A program made the translations under genes and the position numbers. A stretch of DNA of 64,000 nucleotides from Phytoactinopolyspora halotolerans (GTDB lineage Bacteria; Actinomycetota; Actinomycetes; Jiangellales; Jiangellaceae): NCBI RefSeq assembly GCF_010550675.1, contig NZ_JAAGOA010000015.1, positions 124,001-188,000 of the forward strand, in the 5' to 3' direction. Under the pieces are notes generated by a model. The model saw only the letters and a program-made list of their open reading frames with translations. It was not told the DNA's origin and made no database searches. Positions 28,710 to 37,477 of this stretch are shown here, piece after piece (within the stretch, counting starts at the first letter, position 1; every line of letters begins with the position of its first letter).

Positions 28710-29228
28710 ATGAGCCTCGTCCGAATGATCGCGCGCCCGATGCTGGCGTCCGTCTTCGTCGTCCAGGGGTGGAAGAACTTCCGCGACCCGGAGCAGCAGA
28801 TGCCGGCCGCGAAGTCTTTCACCGACAAGGTCGGCCCGGCACTGGAGAAGAACGCGCCCAACCTCCCCACCGATCCGAAACAGCTGGTGCGGATCAACGC
28901 CGCGACTCAGCTCGGTGCCGGCCTGGCGCTGGCCACGGGGAGATTCCCGCGGCTGGCCGCCGCGGTGCTCGCCGTGTCACTCGTCCCGACGACCGTGGCC
29001 GGGCATCCGTTCTGGGAGTCCGACGATCCCGAGGAGCGCAGCCATCATCGCGCCCAGGCGTTGAAGAACGCCGGTCTGGCCGGCGGCCTGCTCCTGGCCA
29101 GCGTGGACACCGAAGGAAAGCCCGGCCTGGCGTGGCGGGCCAAGCACGCCGCCGGCAGAGCGCGGAAGAGCTCGAAGACGGCCGGCCGCAAGGCGAAGAA
29201 GGCCGCGAAGAGCGCCAAGCCCTCTTGA
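28710..29228 (+). CDS. DoxX family membrane protein
   Basis: A 172-residue DoxX protein with helices near 5-22, 65-82, 85-105 and 118-132. The conserved start RMIARPMLASVFVVQGWKNFRDP and the HPFWE motif are visible. A Lys/Ala/Ser-rich basic tail covers 145-172. DoxX proteins are small quinone- or thiol-linked membrane proteins of loosely defined role. AGGAGGT touches the ATG at 28710 with about one base between, unusually close; an in-frame ATG at 28725 would have more normal spacing. It is divergent from the SRAP gene. Confidence 0.86.
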   Translation: MSLVRMIARPMLASVFVVQGWKNFRDPEQQMPAAKSFTDKVGPALEKNAPNLPTDPKQLVRINAATQLGAGLALATGRFPRLAAAVLAVSLVPTTVAGHPFWESDDPEERSHHRAQALKNAGLAGGLLLASVDTEGKPGLAWRAKHAAGRARKSSKTAGRKAKKAAKSAKPS

Positions 29229-29341
29229 CGCGCCACGCGCGAACGGCCGTCCTCCCCAGCGCGGCCGCGAAGCGCCACGGTCACTCGCTGATCCCAGCCA
29301 TGGCGCGTTGAGCCGGCAACTCTCGGGTGCGGGACGGACGT

Positions 29342-30271
29342 TCAGTCCCGCGCTGCCCGTCCGTCGGCATCGCCGGGTGTCCCGGAGGCGGCAGCAGTGC
29401 TCTGGGACACGGAGCGTCCGGACAAGGCCTCGCCGTCGCCGTCACCCAGCGCCGTGCGCAACAGCCGGCGCGCCGCGTCTCGCGCATAGTCCATCGCGTC
29501 GGGCATGCCGCCCGCGGTCCACATCATCAGCGCCCCCTCCTGCACCATCGCCAGCTGCGCGGAGAGACGATCGGTGACCGTTCCCTCCAGCCCGGACTCG
29601 CGGAGCAATTCGGCGTAGAGAGCGCGCGTCCAGTCCTTCTCGGCACGGATCACGGCGACGCCCGGATGGTCGCCACCGCCGATCTCCGCGAACGCGTTGA
29701 TGAAGGCGCAACCGCGGCTGAGTGTCGAGTTCCACTCCTCCAGGGCGTCCAGCACGGCGCACACCCGCTGGACCGCCGCTTCGTACACAGCCCCGTGACC
29801 GTCGTCACCTGCGCTGACCCCGGCGATGCCCACGGCCGCGGCACCGTCGGCCGCTGGAGCGTCGCCAGCGCTGGGCCCGACCGGGCTTCTCCCGATCTTG
29901 GCCGCGGTACGGTCGGCTGGTGCGGCGTCGTCGTTCTTCGATCGATCATCGCCGTCCGCACCGCCGGTCGTCCGCACAGCGATCAGGTGCTCCTCGACGA
30001 ATCGTCGCCACCGCTCCGCCCGACGCTGCAGGTAAAGCGAGACCAACACATCTTTGGAGCCGAACCGGTCATACAGCGTCTTCTTGGTGGTGCCGGCCAT
30101 CTCGGCGATGGTGTCCACCCCGACCGCGTGGATCCCGCGCGCGTAGAACAGGTCACTCGCCGCGTTGAGCAGCTTCTCACCAGCCGGCGTGAGCCGGGTC
30201 AGATCCGGGGCCGGCCTCGGACGCCGCCCCTTGATGATCACCGGGGGAACGCTCGACATCTCCGCCATCAT
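29342..30271 (-). CDS. TetR family regulator with long low-complexity insertion
   Basis: A 309-residue TetR repressor, long for the family (about 200). The N-terminal DNA-binding domain is at about 26-75 (GEKLLNAASDLFYARGIHAVGVDTIAEMAGTTKKTLYDRFGSKD). Residues about 100-160 are an Asp/Ala/Gly-rich insertion without predicted fold, and the last 30 residues are also disordered. The ligand domain is split around it (EWNSTLSRGCAFINAFAEIG). A palindrome (30302-30317) overlaps its own promoter, suggesting autorepression. No divergent target gene is adjacent. Confidence 0.88.
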   Translation of the reverse strand: MMAEMSSVPPVIIKGRRPRPAPDLTRLTPAGEKLLNAASDLFYARGIHAVGVDTIAEMAGTTKKTLYDRFGSKDVLVSLYLQRRAERWRRFVEEHLIAVRTTGGADGDDRSKNDDAAPADRTAAKIGRSPVGPSAGDAPAADGAAAVGIAGVSAGDDGHGAVYEAAVQRVCAVLDALEEWNSTLSRGCAFINAFAEIGGGDHPGVAVIRAEKDWTRALYAELLRESGLEGTVTDRLSAQLAMVQEGALMMWTAGGMPDAMDYARDAARRLLRTALGDGDGEALSGRSVSQSTAAASGTPGDADGRAARD

Positions 30272-30299
30272 CCACTCCTTGCGTGACCGATACGTGCAC

Positions 30300-30317
30300 A
30301 GTATACCGACCGGTATA
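30300..30317 (-). promoter_or_regulatory. TetR promoter -10 with overlapping palindromic operator
   Basis: TATACC-GACC-GGTATA at 30302-30317 is a 6-bp palindrome around four bases. On the minus strand the sequence ending at 30300 reads TATACT, a good -10 box about 30 bases before the TetR start. Overlap of the two suits autoregulation by the TetR protein; this is inferred. Confidence 0.55.
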
Positions 30318-30343
30318 ATGCCTCGGCCACGCTACGGTCTCGG

Positions 30344-30412
30344 GCTTGTTGAGTCTGTGTTGCGCACAGGCCCCTCTATGGAGCCCTCAAACAACACTGA
30401 CGTTCAACAAGC
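30344..30412 (-). terminator. Long hairpin after glpD, copy 1 of a dispersed element
   Basis: Arms 30344-30352 and 30404-30412 (9 bp), then 30353-30355 with 30399-30401 (3 bp) and 30357-30362 with 30392-30397 (6 bp), form an 18-bp interrupted stem. It starts 18 bases beyond the glpD stop on the minus strand. Its left arm matches that of the hairpin at 47396-47464. Confidence 0.6.
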
Positions 30413-30429
30413 GCCCCGAACAACCACGT

Positions 30430-32175
30430 TCAGCTGACCGGCGCGGAGATCAACGGCCGCGGCTCGGCCGCCGCCGACCTGACCTCATCCGCGGCCTGGT
30501 CGTCCGGCTTCGTCTGCGAGTTCCGCTCCGCCGTCACCCGCTCGGTGTAGACCTGAACCTCGTGCGCGCGCCGGGCGTCGTCCCAGCCGAGAACCTCTCC
30601 CATCAACGCCGCCACCGCCTCGGCACATTCCAGCCCTCGGTGCGGATACTCGATCGAGATCCGGGTGCGACGGGTCAGCAGATCGTCCAGGTGCAACGCA
30701 CCCTCGTCCCGCACGCCGTAGACCACCTCCACCTTCAGGTAGTCCGGAGCCCCGGGAATCGGCTCCAACAGGTCCGGCTGAGCCGCCGTGAGGTCCAGCA
30801 GGTCATACACCAGCGACCCGTACCGATCGAGCAGGTGACGGACCCGGTACGGATGCAGGCCGTACTCCTCGGCCAGCCGATCGATCTGGTTGACCAGCGC
30901 GTGGTAGCCGTCCGCACCGAGCAACGGCACCCGATCGGTGATCGACGGTGCGATGCGCCCACGCAGGTCGCTCTCTGCCGCATCGATCGCGTCGGCGGCC
31001 ATCACGCGATACGTCGTGTACTTGCCGCCCGCGATCGCCACCATGCCGGGAGCCACGTGCGCCACGGCATGCTCCCGGGAGAGCTTGGACGACTGGTCGC
31101 TCTCCCCCGCCAGCAGCGGCCGCAACCCCGCGTACACGCCCTCGATGTCGTCATGCGTGAGCGGCGTGGCCAGGACGGCGTTGACATGGTCGAGGATGTA
31201 GTCGATGTCGGACTGAGTAGCGGCGGGGTGCGCCAGATCGAACGTCCAGTCGGTGTCCGTGGTGCCGATGATCCAGTGGCTGCGCCACGGGATGACGAAC
31301 AACACCGACTTCTCGGTACGCAGAATCAGCCCGGAGTCCGCCGCGATCCGGTCGCGCGGGACGACGATGTGCACACCCTTGCTGGCGCGCACCCGGAACC
31401 GGCCGCGTGCTCCCGCCAGCCGTTGCATCTCGTCGGTCCAGACGCCCGTGCAGTTCACCACCACGTCGCAGCTGACGTCTCGCTCGTCGCCGGTCTCGAC
31501 ATCGCGCACACGAACTCCGGTGATCCGGTCGGCTTCACGGAGGAACCCGATGACCTGAGTCGAGGTACGGACCGCGGCGCCGTAGTGCGCGGCCGTGCGG
31601 GCCACGAAGAGGGTATGCCGGGCGTCGTCGGCCTGCGCATCGAAGTAACGGATGCCGCCGACGAGCGCGTCGTGACGCAACGCCGGGAACAGCCGCAGCG
31701 CGCCGGATCGCGTCAGATGCTTCTGCCCGGGCACCGAGCGGGCACCGCCCATTGTGTCGTACATCAGCAGACCGGCGGCGGTGTACGGGCGCTCCCACAC
31801 CCGGCGCGTCAGCGGATACAGGAAGCTCACCGGCTTGACCAGATGTGGCGCAAGGCGGGTGAGCATCAGCTCCCGCTCCCGCAGCGCTTCACGCACCAGG
31901 CCGAACTCGAACTGCTCGAGATACCGGAGACCGCCATGGAACAGCTTGCTGGACCGGCTCGACGTCCCCGCGGCCAGATCGCGCGCCTCGACCAGCGCCA
32001 CCTTGAGGCCTCTGGTGGCGGCATCGAGTGCCGCACCCGCTCCGGTGACTCCGCCGCCGATGACGACGACGTCGAAGTGCTCCTCGCCCAGACGCTGCCA
32101 GCTACGTTCCCGCTCTTCCGGGCTGAGGCGACCGATCCGGCCGCCGGACACTGACTCTGGGTTACGCTCGGCCAC
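30430..32175 (-). CDS. glpD: Aerobic glycerol-3-phosphate dehydrogenase
   Basis: A 581-residue FAD enzyme that oxidises glycerol-3-phosphate to dihydroxyacetone phosphate at the inner membrane. FAD-binding DVVVIGGGVTGAGAALDA lies near 35, SSRSSKLFHGGLRYLE near 72, the IGTTDTDW block near 315, and AGGKYTTYR near 385. The C-terminal DAO_C domain runs from about 410. The GTG at 32175 has AAGGAGG ten bases upstream; the 26 codons before it lack family similarity. It is divergent from the iclR/glpK operon, and a shared operator-like motif lies 85 bases upstream. Confidence 0.95.
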   Translation of the reverse strand: MAERNPESVSGGRIGRLSPEERERSWQRLGEEHFDVVVIGGGVTGAGAALDAATRGLKVALVEARDLAAGTSSRSSKLFHGGLRYLEQFEFGLVREALRERELMLTRLAPHLVKPVSFLYPLTRRVWERPYTAAGLLMYDTMGGARSVPGQKHLTRSGALRLFPALRHDALVGGIRYFDAQADDARHTLFVARTAAHYGAAVRTSTQVIGFLREADRITGVRVRDVETGDERDVSCDVVVNCTGVWTDEMQRLAGARGRFRVRASKGVHIVVPRDRIAADSGLILRTEKSVLFVIPWRSHWIIGTTDTDWTFDLAHPAATQSDIDYILDHVNAVLATPLTHDDIEGVYAGLRPLLAGESDQSSKLSREHAVAHVAPGMVAIAGGKYTTYRVMAADAIDAAESDLRGRIAPSITDRVPLLGADGYHALVNQIDRLAEEYGLHPYRVRHLLDRYGSLVYDLLDLTAAQPDLLEPIPGAPDYLKVEVVYGVRDEGALHLDDLLTRRTRISIEYPHRGLECAEAVAALMGEVLGWDDARRAHEVQVYTERVTAERNSQTKPDDQAADEVRSAAAEPRPLISAPVS

Positions 32176-32259
32176 GGGGACCTCGCCTCCTTGCGGGTCT
32201 TTCGTCTCCAACGCACACCACGCTACCGGCTCGTACCCGCCTGGATACGCCACTCGTAT

Positions 32260-32272
32260 GACATTGTCGAAC
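32260..32272. promoter_or_regulatory. Putative glycerol-regulon operator between glpD and iclR
   Basis: The 13-mer GACATTGTCGAAC occurs here and again upstream of glpF at 34769-34781. The copy near glpF is embedded in the palindrome TCGAC-ATT-GTCGA. Placement in both glycerol promoter regions suggests a binding site for the IclR-type regulator; this is an inference. Confidence 0.5.
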
Positions 32273-32298
32273 GCCCTGCGAGGTTATACCGTGGCGAC

Positions 32299-33060
32299 GT
32301 GCCAGGAGCGGTTCAGTCGATAGAACGCGCAGCCGCCATCCTTCGCCTGCTGGCGCACGGCTCCGGGCCACTCGGCGTCGGAGAGATCGCCGGCTCACTC
32401 GGCCTCGCCAAGGGCACGGCCCACGGAATCCTGCGCACCCTGCAGGGCGTCGGCTTCGTCGAGCAGGACAAGACGACCGGCAAGTACCAGCTCGGCAGCG
32501 CGCTGCTCCATCTCGGCACCAGCTACCTGGACGTGAACGAGCTTCGCTCGCGCGCGTCGAACTGGGCGGACTCGCTGGCGTCCCGGTGCAACGAGGCGGT
32601 GTGGATCGGCGCACCGCTGCAAGGTCAGGTGCTGGTCGTGCACCACGTCTTCCGCCCCGACGACACCGCCCAGGCCCTGGAGATCGGCTCGCTGCTTCCA
32701 CCGCACGCGACCGCGCTCGGCAAGGTGTTGCTCGCCTACGATGCCGGCCTGCTCTCCGCAGTGGTGCGCACCGGGAGCCTGGAGCCGTTCACCTGGCGCA
32801 CGATCACTGATCCGAAGACACTCAAGCGGGCCGTCTCGACCGTGCGTGAGATCGGCTGGGCGGGCGAGACGGAGGAACGCGAGCTGGGGCGGGCGAGCAT
32901 CGCCGCTCCCATCCGGGGTAGTGGCGGGCTTGTCGTCGGCGCGATCGGCGTGGCCGGTGCGCGCGAGCGGATCTGCGACGCCAAGGGCCGCCACGACGCG
33001 GCCATGGTCGATCACGTCCTCCGCGCGGCACGCGCGATCTCCCGTGACCTCGGCGGCTGA
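32299..33060 (+). CDS. IclR family regulator of the glycerol cluster (GylR/GlpR-like)
   Basis: A 253-residue IclR regulator. The winged helix is at about 4-60 (VQSIERAAAILRLLAHGSGPLGVGEIAGSLGLAKGTAHGILRTLQGVGFVEQD). The effector domain is at about 75-250, with HATALGKVLLAYD and GLVVGAIGVAGARERI. It lies 18 bases before glpK and divergent from glpD, the arrangement of the Streptomyces gyl operon, where GylR represses glycerol genes until induced. The GTG at 32299 gives the family start; the ribosome site is weak, so the protein may be made at low level. Confidence 0.92.
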   Translation: MPGAVQSIERAAAILRLLAHGSGPLGVGEIAGSLGLAKGTAHGILRTLQGVGFVEQDKTTGKYQLGSALLHLGTSYLDVNELRSRASNWADSLASRCNEAVWIGAPLQGQVLVVHHVFRPDDTAQALEIGSLLPPHATALGKVLLAYDAGLLSAVVRTGSLEPFTWRTITDPKTLKRAVSTVREIGWAGETEERELGRASIAAPIRGSGGLVVGAIGVAGARERICDAKGRHDAAMVDHVLRAARAISRDLGG

Positions 33061-33078
33061 CGAGAAGGGGGCCAGACA

Positions 33079-34578
33079 GTGCAGCGCTACGTGATGGCGA
33101 TCGATCAGGGGACGACCTCGACCCGTTGTATCGTGTTCGATTTCCGCGGCCGGCTCAACGCCGTCGTCCAGCGTGAGCACCGGCACCACTTCCCCCGGCC
33201 CGGCTGGGTCGAGCACGACGCCGAGGCGATCTGGCGCGACGTCCAGCGGATCGTGCCCGAGACGCTGAACCAGGCCGGCATCGCGGTGGACCAGGTCTCC
33301 GCACTCGGGATCGCGAATCAACGCGAAACCACCGTCCTGTGGGACCGGCACACCGGGGCCACCGTCGGCCGTGCGATCGGCTGGGAAGACACCCGGACCC
33401 AGGCCCTGGTCGACGAACTGGCCGCAGTGCCCGGCGCCGAGCAGGTCAACACGCGATGCGGACTGCCGATCTCGAGCTACTTCTCCGCGCCGAAGATCCG
33501 CTGGATGCTCGATCACGTGCCCGGGCTGCGCGAGCGAGCAGAGACCGGCGACATCCTCTTCGGCACCATGGACAGCTGGCTGGTGTGGCAGCTGACCGGC
33601 GGACCGGACGGCGGCGTCCACGTCACCGACGTGAGCAACGCCAGCCGCACCCTGCTGATGGACCTGCGGACGCTGTCCTGGGACGACGAGCTGCTGAGCT
33701 TCTTCGACGTCCCCAAGGCCATGCTCCCGCAGATCCGCTCCTCCACGGGCGACTACGGGCGGACGACGACGGCGGTCCCGGGCATCCCGATCACCGCCGT
33801 GCTCGGGGATCAGCACGCCGCGCTGTTCGGCCAGACGTGCTTCGCCGCCGGCGAGGCGAAGTGCACCTACGGAACCGGCAGCTTCCTGTTGCTGAACACC
33901 GGCGCGGAGCCGGTGCGGTCGACGCACGGCCTGTTGACCACGGTCGGTTTCCAGATCGGTGACGAGCCCGCGGTCTACGCGTTGGAGGGGTCGATCGCGG
34001 TCACCGGCTCCCTGGTGCAGTGGCTCCGGGACCAGCTCGGCATCATCGGCAGTGCGCCGGAGATCGAGACACTCGCGCGCACCGTCTCCGACAACGGCGG
34101 TTGTTACATCGTCCCGGCGTTCTCCGGTCTGCTCGCGCCGCATTGGCGCGGCGAGGCACGCGGCGTCATCGCCGGGCTCACGTCGTACATCAACCGCGGG
34201 CACCTGGCCCGCGCGGTGCTGGAGGCGACCGCCTGGCAGACGAAGGACGTGGTGGAGGCGATGAACGCCGACTCCGGCCTGGAGCTCAACATGCTCCGGG
34301 TGGACGGCGGCATGACCGCGAACCACCTGTTGATGCAGTTCCTCGCCGACGTGCTCGACGTGCCGGTGGTCAGGCCGATGGTCTCCGAGACCGTCTCGCT
34401 GGGTGCGGCCTACGCCGCCGGCTTGGCCGCCGGAGTATGGCCCGATCTGCACGGCCTGCGGGCGAACTGGCACCGCGCCGGCCAGTGGCTGCCGAACATG
34501 GCCGCCGAGCATCGGCAAGCCGAGTACGAGAACTGGCAGCGCGCTGTCGAGCTCACCTTCGGCTGGATCAAGAGCTAG
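33079..34578 (+). CDS. glpK: Glycerol kinase, first copy
   Basis: A 499-residue FGGY kinase that phosphorylates glycerol. It begins [18 protein letters not shown] (phosphate-1 loop), with [16 protein letters not shown] near 75, the FGGY signature-like [15 protein letters not shown] near 160, [15 protein letters not shown] near 260, and the [16 protein letters not shown] block near 300. The GTG at 33079 has AAGGGGG upstream. It is co-transcribed with the IclR gene. A second full-length kinase lies after glpF; the first copy differs mainly at surface positions. Confidence 0.95.
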   Translation: MQRYVMAIDQGTTSTRCIVFDFRGRLNAVVQREHRHHFPRPGWVEHDAEAIWRDVQRIVPETLNQAGIAVDQVSALGIANQRETTVLWDRHTGATVGRAIGWEDTRTQALVDELAAVPGAEQVNTRCGLPISSYFSAPKIRWMLDHVPGLRERAETGDILFGTMDSWLVWQLTGGPDGGVHVTDVSNASRTLLMDLRTLSWDDELLSFFDVPKAMLPQIRSSTGDYGRTTTAVPGIPITAVLGDQHAALFGQTCFAAGEAKCTYGTGSFLLLNTGAEPVRSTHGLLTTVGFQIGDEPAVYALEGSIAVTGSLVQWLRDQLGIIGSAPEIETLARTVSDNGGCYIVPAFSGLLAPHWRGEARGVIAGLTSYINRGHLARAVLEATAWQTKDVVEAMNADSGLELNMLRVDGGMTANHLLMQFLADVLDVPVVRPMVSETVSLGAAYAAGLAAGVWPDLHGLRANWHRAGQWLPNMAAEHRQAEYENWQRAVELTFGWIKS

Positions 34579-34641
34579 CCGTCTACCGTGCGCGGCACGA
34601 TAGATGTTCACGCCGCGATCTGGACTCGCCCTCCGCGTGCG

Positions 34642-34685
34642 CTGAGGCACCTTGCTGTCGCCGCAGCGACAGCAAGGTGCCTCAG
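34642..34685 (+). terminator. Perfect 20-bp hairpin terminator after first glpK
   Basis: Arms 34642-34661 and 34666-34685 are perfect reverse complements with the four-base loop CGCA. It lies 64 bases beyond the glpK stop. There is no T-tract. This is one of the strongest hairpins in the window. Confidence 0.75.
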
Positions 34686-34766
34686 TGTCGTATCGAGTTC
34701 TCGTATCGAGTTCTCGTCCCGAGAGCGCAAGTTTTCCCGACAAACCGCGCCAAGTCGGCATAGCGG

Positions 34767-34781
34767 TCGACATTGTCGAAC
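34767..34781. promoter_or_regulatory. Putative glycerol-regulon operator upstream of glpF
   Basis: TCGAC-ATT-GTCGA (34767-34779) is a perfect 5-bp palindrome and contains most of the 13-mer shared with the glpD-iclR region (34769-34781 here). It lies about 115 bases before the glpF start. Confidence 0.5.
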
Positions 34782-34895
34782 CAAAGGCGGTGACGCCGAG
34801 CGTATCCAGCGGTTACCGTCCAGTTACAGATCGCAACGACGCGATGTCCGGGGGTCCGGACGGTCGTTGCCCCGTTCAACGAAACGGAGGCCTCC

Positions 34896-35621
34896 ATGGA
34901 CCTGAACTTCGGCGAGATCTTCTACTGGGAGCTGCTCGGCACCGGCATGCTGGTCCTGCTCGGTTGCGGTGTCGTCGCCAATGTCATCCTTCCCCGGAAC
35001 AAGGGCTACATGCGCGGCCCGCTCCAGGGCAATTGGTTGCTGATCAACTTCGGCTGGGGGCTCGGCGTGTTCGCCGGTGTCTATGTCGCAGCCGAGTCCG
35101 GTGCCCACATCAACCCGGCCGTCACCTTCGGTCTCGCGGTGGAGGGCACGACGGAGTGGAGCGACGTTCCGGCATACCTGCTCGGTCAGATGACCGGCGC
35201 CTTCCTCGGCGCGGTTGTGATGTTCCTGGCCTACAAGCTCCAGTTCGACGCCGGCGAGGAGCCCGACCTGAAGCTCGGCGTCTTCTCCACCGGACCGGAG
35301 GTGCGCAGCTACCCGTGGAACTTCATCACCGAGGTCGTCGGCACCTTCGTCCTCGTCTTCGTCGTCCTCTCCTTCGGCCCGCATCCGATCGACATCGGTC
35401 CCCTCGCCGTGGCGCTGCTGGTTGTCGGGATCGGCGCCTCGCTCGGTGGTCCGACCGGCTACGCCATCAACCCCGCCCGTGACCTCGGACCGCGTATCGC
35501 CCATGCGCTACTGCCGATCAAGGGCAAGGGCTCCAGCGACTGGGGCTACTCGTGGGTGCCGATCGCCGGGCCGATCGTCGGCGGTGTGCTGGCGGGCCTG
35601 CTCGGGGCCGCCGTGTTCTGA
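34896..35621 (+). CDS. glpF: Glycerol facilitator (aquaglyceroporin)
   Basis: A 241-residue MIP channel that lets glycerol cross the inner membrane. The two pore half-helix motifs are HINPAVTFG (Asn 73) and AINPARDLGPR (near 198). The Asp after the second NPA-R is the mark of glycerol-transporting members rather than pure aquaporins. About six membrane helices are visible. The ATG at 34896 has GGAGG seven bases upstream. It is followed after 78 bases by the second glpK, so it is probably an operon with it. Confidence 0.95.
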   Translation: MDLNFGEIFYWELLGTGMLVLLGCGVVANVILPRNKGYMRGPLQGNWLLINFGWGLGVFAGVYVAAESGAHINPAVTFGLAVEGTTEWSDVPAYLLGQMTGAFLGAVVMFLAYKLQFDAGEEPDLKLGVFSTGPEVRSYPWNFITEVVGTFVLVFVVLSFGPHPIDIGPLAVALLVVGIGASLGGPTGYAINPARDLGPRIAHALLPIKGKGSSDWGYSWVPIAGPIVGGVLAGLLGAAVF

Positions 35622-35699
35622 TCGAGCCGACCGTCGCTGCGCACCCACATCCGAACCTGAACGCACGGCATTAGAAGTCCCGACCCGAGGAGTGCACCC

Positions 35700-37217
35700 A
35701 TGCCTCAGTACGTAGCAGCCATCGATCAAGGCACCACCTCCACCAGGTGCATGATCTTCGACCACTCCGGGAACGTGGTCGCAGCCGACCAGCGCGAACA
35801 CCAGCAGATCTTCCCCCGCGCCGGCTGGGTCGAGCATGATCCGGAGGAGATCTGGCGGAACACGCGGGAGGTCTGCGCCGGCGCGCTGGCCAAGGCCGAC
35901 CTCGTCGACCAGGACATCGTCGCCGTCGGCATCACGAATCAGCGCGAAACCACGGTCGTCTGGGACCGCACCACCGGCAAGCCCGTCTACAACGCGATCG
36001 TCTGGCAGGACACCCGCACCGACCGGATCATCGAGGAACTCGGCAACCTGGGCGGCGGCCAGAACCGCTACCACGCCTCCACCGGGCTGCCGCTGGCCAC
36101 GTACTTCGCCGGTCCGAAGGTGAAGTGGATCCTGGACAACGTGGACGGTGCCCGCGCCAAGGCGGACGCCGGCGACCTGCTCTTCGGCACGATCGACAGC
36201 TGGCTGTTGTGGAACGCCACCGGAGGGCCGGACGGTGGACTGCACATCACCGACGCCACCAACGCCTCCCGCACCCTGCTGATGGATCTGGACACCCTGA
36301 CCTGGAACGAGCAGAACGCGGCGGACATGGGCATCCCGATGTCCATGCTCCCGGAGATCCGATCCTGCTCAGAGGTGTACGGCAACATCCGCCAGCGTGG
36401 AGCGTTCGCCGGACTGCCGCTGGCCGGGAGCCTGGGCGACCAGCAGGCGGCCACGTTCGGCCAGGCCTGCCTGTCCGTCGGAGAAGCGAAGAACACCTAC
36501 GGCACCGGCAACTTCGTCCTGCTCAACACCGGCAACGAGAAGGTGATGAGCGAGAACGGGCTGCTGACCACGGTCTGCTACAAGATCGGGGAGAACCAGA
36601 CGGTCTACGCGCTGGAGGGGTCGATCGCGGTCACCGGCTCGCTCGTGCAGTGGTTGCGCGACAACCTCGGCATGATCGGCAGCGCGCCGGAGATCGAGCA
36701 GCTCGCCGCGAGTGTCGATGACAACGGCGGGGTGTACTTCGTGCCGGCGTTCTCCGGCCTGTTCGCACCCTACTGGCGCTCCGACGCCCGCGGGGCCATC
36801 GTCGGGCTCACCCGGTACGTGACCAAGGGCCACCTCGCCCACGCTGTACTCCAGGCGACGGCGTTCCAGTCCAAGGAGGTCATCGACGCGATGAACGCGG
36901 ACTCCGGAGTACCGCTGAAATCGCTGAAGGTGGACGGCGGCATGGTCGGCAACGAGCTGCTCATGCAGTTCCAGGCGGACATCCTCGGGGTGCCGGTGAT
37001 CCGTCCCGTCGTCGCCGAGACCACCGCATTGGGTGCCGCGTACGCCGCGGGGTTGGCCGTCGGGTTCTGGCAGAGCGAGGACGATATCCGCACCAACTGG
37101 GCCCAGGACAAGCAGTGGGACCCGCAGATGGACGAAGCTGAGCGCGAGAAGCAGTACCGCAAGTGGAAGAAGGCCGTAACCAAGACCTTCGATTGGGTAG
37201 ACGAGGACACCGACTAG
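35700..37217 (+). CDS. glpK: Glycerol kinase, second copy
   Basis: A 505-residue glycerol kinase with every block seen in the first copy: [86 protein letters not shown]. It has GAGGAG upstream of the ATG at 35700. This copy, coupled to glpF, is the likely main catabolic enzyme; the iclR-linked copy may have different regulation. The two are paralogues with some almost identical DNA segments. Confidence 0.95.
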   Translation: MPQYVAAIDQGTTSTRCMIFDHSGNVVAADQREHQQIFPRAGWVEHDPEEIWRNTREVCAGALAKADLVDQDIVAVGITNQRETTVVWDRTTGKPVYNAIVWQDTRTDRIIEELGNLGGGQNRYHASTGLPLATYFAGPKVKWILDNVDGARAKADAGDLLFGTIDSWLLWNATGGPDGGLHITDATNASRTLLMDLDTLTWNEQNAADMGIPMSMLPEIRSCSEVYGNIRQRGAFAGLPLAGSLGDQQAATFGQACLSVGEAKNTYGTGNFVLLNTGNEKVMSENGLLTTVCYKIGENQTVYALEGSIAVTGSLVQWLRDNLGMIGSAPEIEQLAASVDDNGGVYFVPAFSGLFAPYWRSDARGAIVGLTRYVTKGHLAHAVLQATAFQSKEVIDAMNADSGVPLKSLKVDGGMVGNELLMQFQADILGVPVIRPVVAETTALGAAYAAGLAVGFWQSEDDIRTNWAQDKQWDPQMDEAEREKQYRKWKKAVTKTFDWVDEDTD

Positions 37218-37239
37218 GCAGCCATCCTGCGCCGACGCT

Positions 37240-37350
37240 TCGGCGACCCCGGGCGTCCCCGGGCGACCCAGGCCATCCCGGGCCACTCCGGGCGACCCAG
37301 GCCATCCCGGGCCACTCCGGGCGACCCGGGCGATCCGGGCGACTCCGGCA
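37240..37350. repeat. GC-rich short tandem repeat after second glpK
   Basis: A 29-bp unit (GGGCGACCCAGGCCATCCCG then GGCCACTCC) occurs twice without mismatch at 37261-37289 and 37290-37318. Degenerate nested units of about 9-14 bp (GGGCGAYCC) extend on both sides. It lies in the 260-base gap before aroA and encodes no convincing protein. Confidence 0.8.
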
Positions 37351-37477
37351 CGGCCCGTACGGACCTAGCACGGACCCGGGACGGTGGCTCGCTCTTGAGC
37401 ACGCCGCGCGAGCCGCCGCCCGGGCCCGCTCTTCGCGTGCCGTCACCGCGGTGCGACGCACGGTATGCTAAGGGCCG

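Larger units (their letters stand above)
34579..34895. other. glpK-glpF intergenic region
   Basis: A 317-base non-coding stretch. It contains a 20-bp perfect hairpin (34642-34685), a 13-bp tandem repeat GTATCGAGTTCTC (34690-34702 and 34703-34715), the glpF-side copy of the putative glycerol operator (34767-34781), and the glpF leader. No additional gene is seen. Confidence 0.6.

Noticed and set aside
30346-32154. A 602-codon plus-strand frame opposite glpD
   Set aside because: It is antisense to a clear glpD; no ribosome site or recognisable domain.
32395-34773. A 792-codon minus-strand frame opposite iclR and glpK
   Set aside because: It is the complement of conserved genes with no family similarity, and composition (His/Arg/Gln-rich) indicates a shadow.
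37240-37350. The GC-rich tandem repeats as a CRISPR array or collagen-like gene
   Set aside because: The units are contiguous without unique spacers, and the collagen-like reading (GxP-type) has no start, length or ribosome site.
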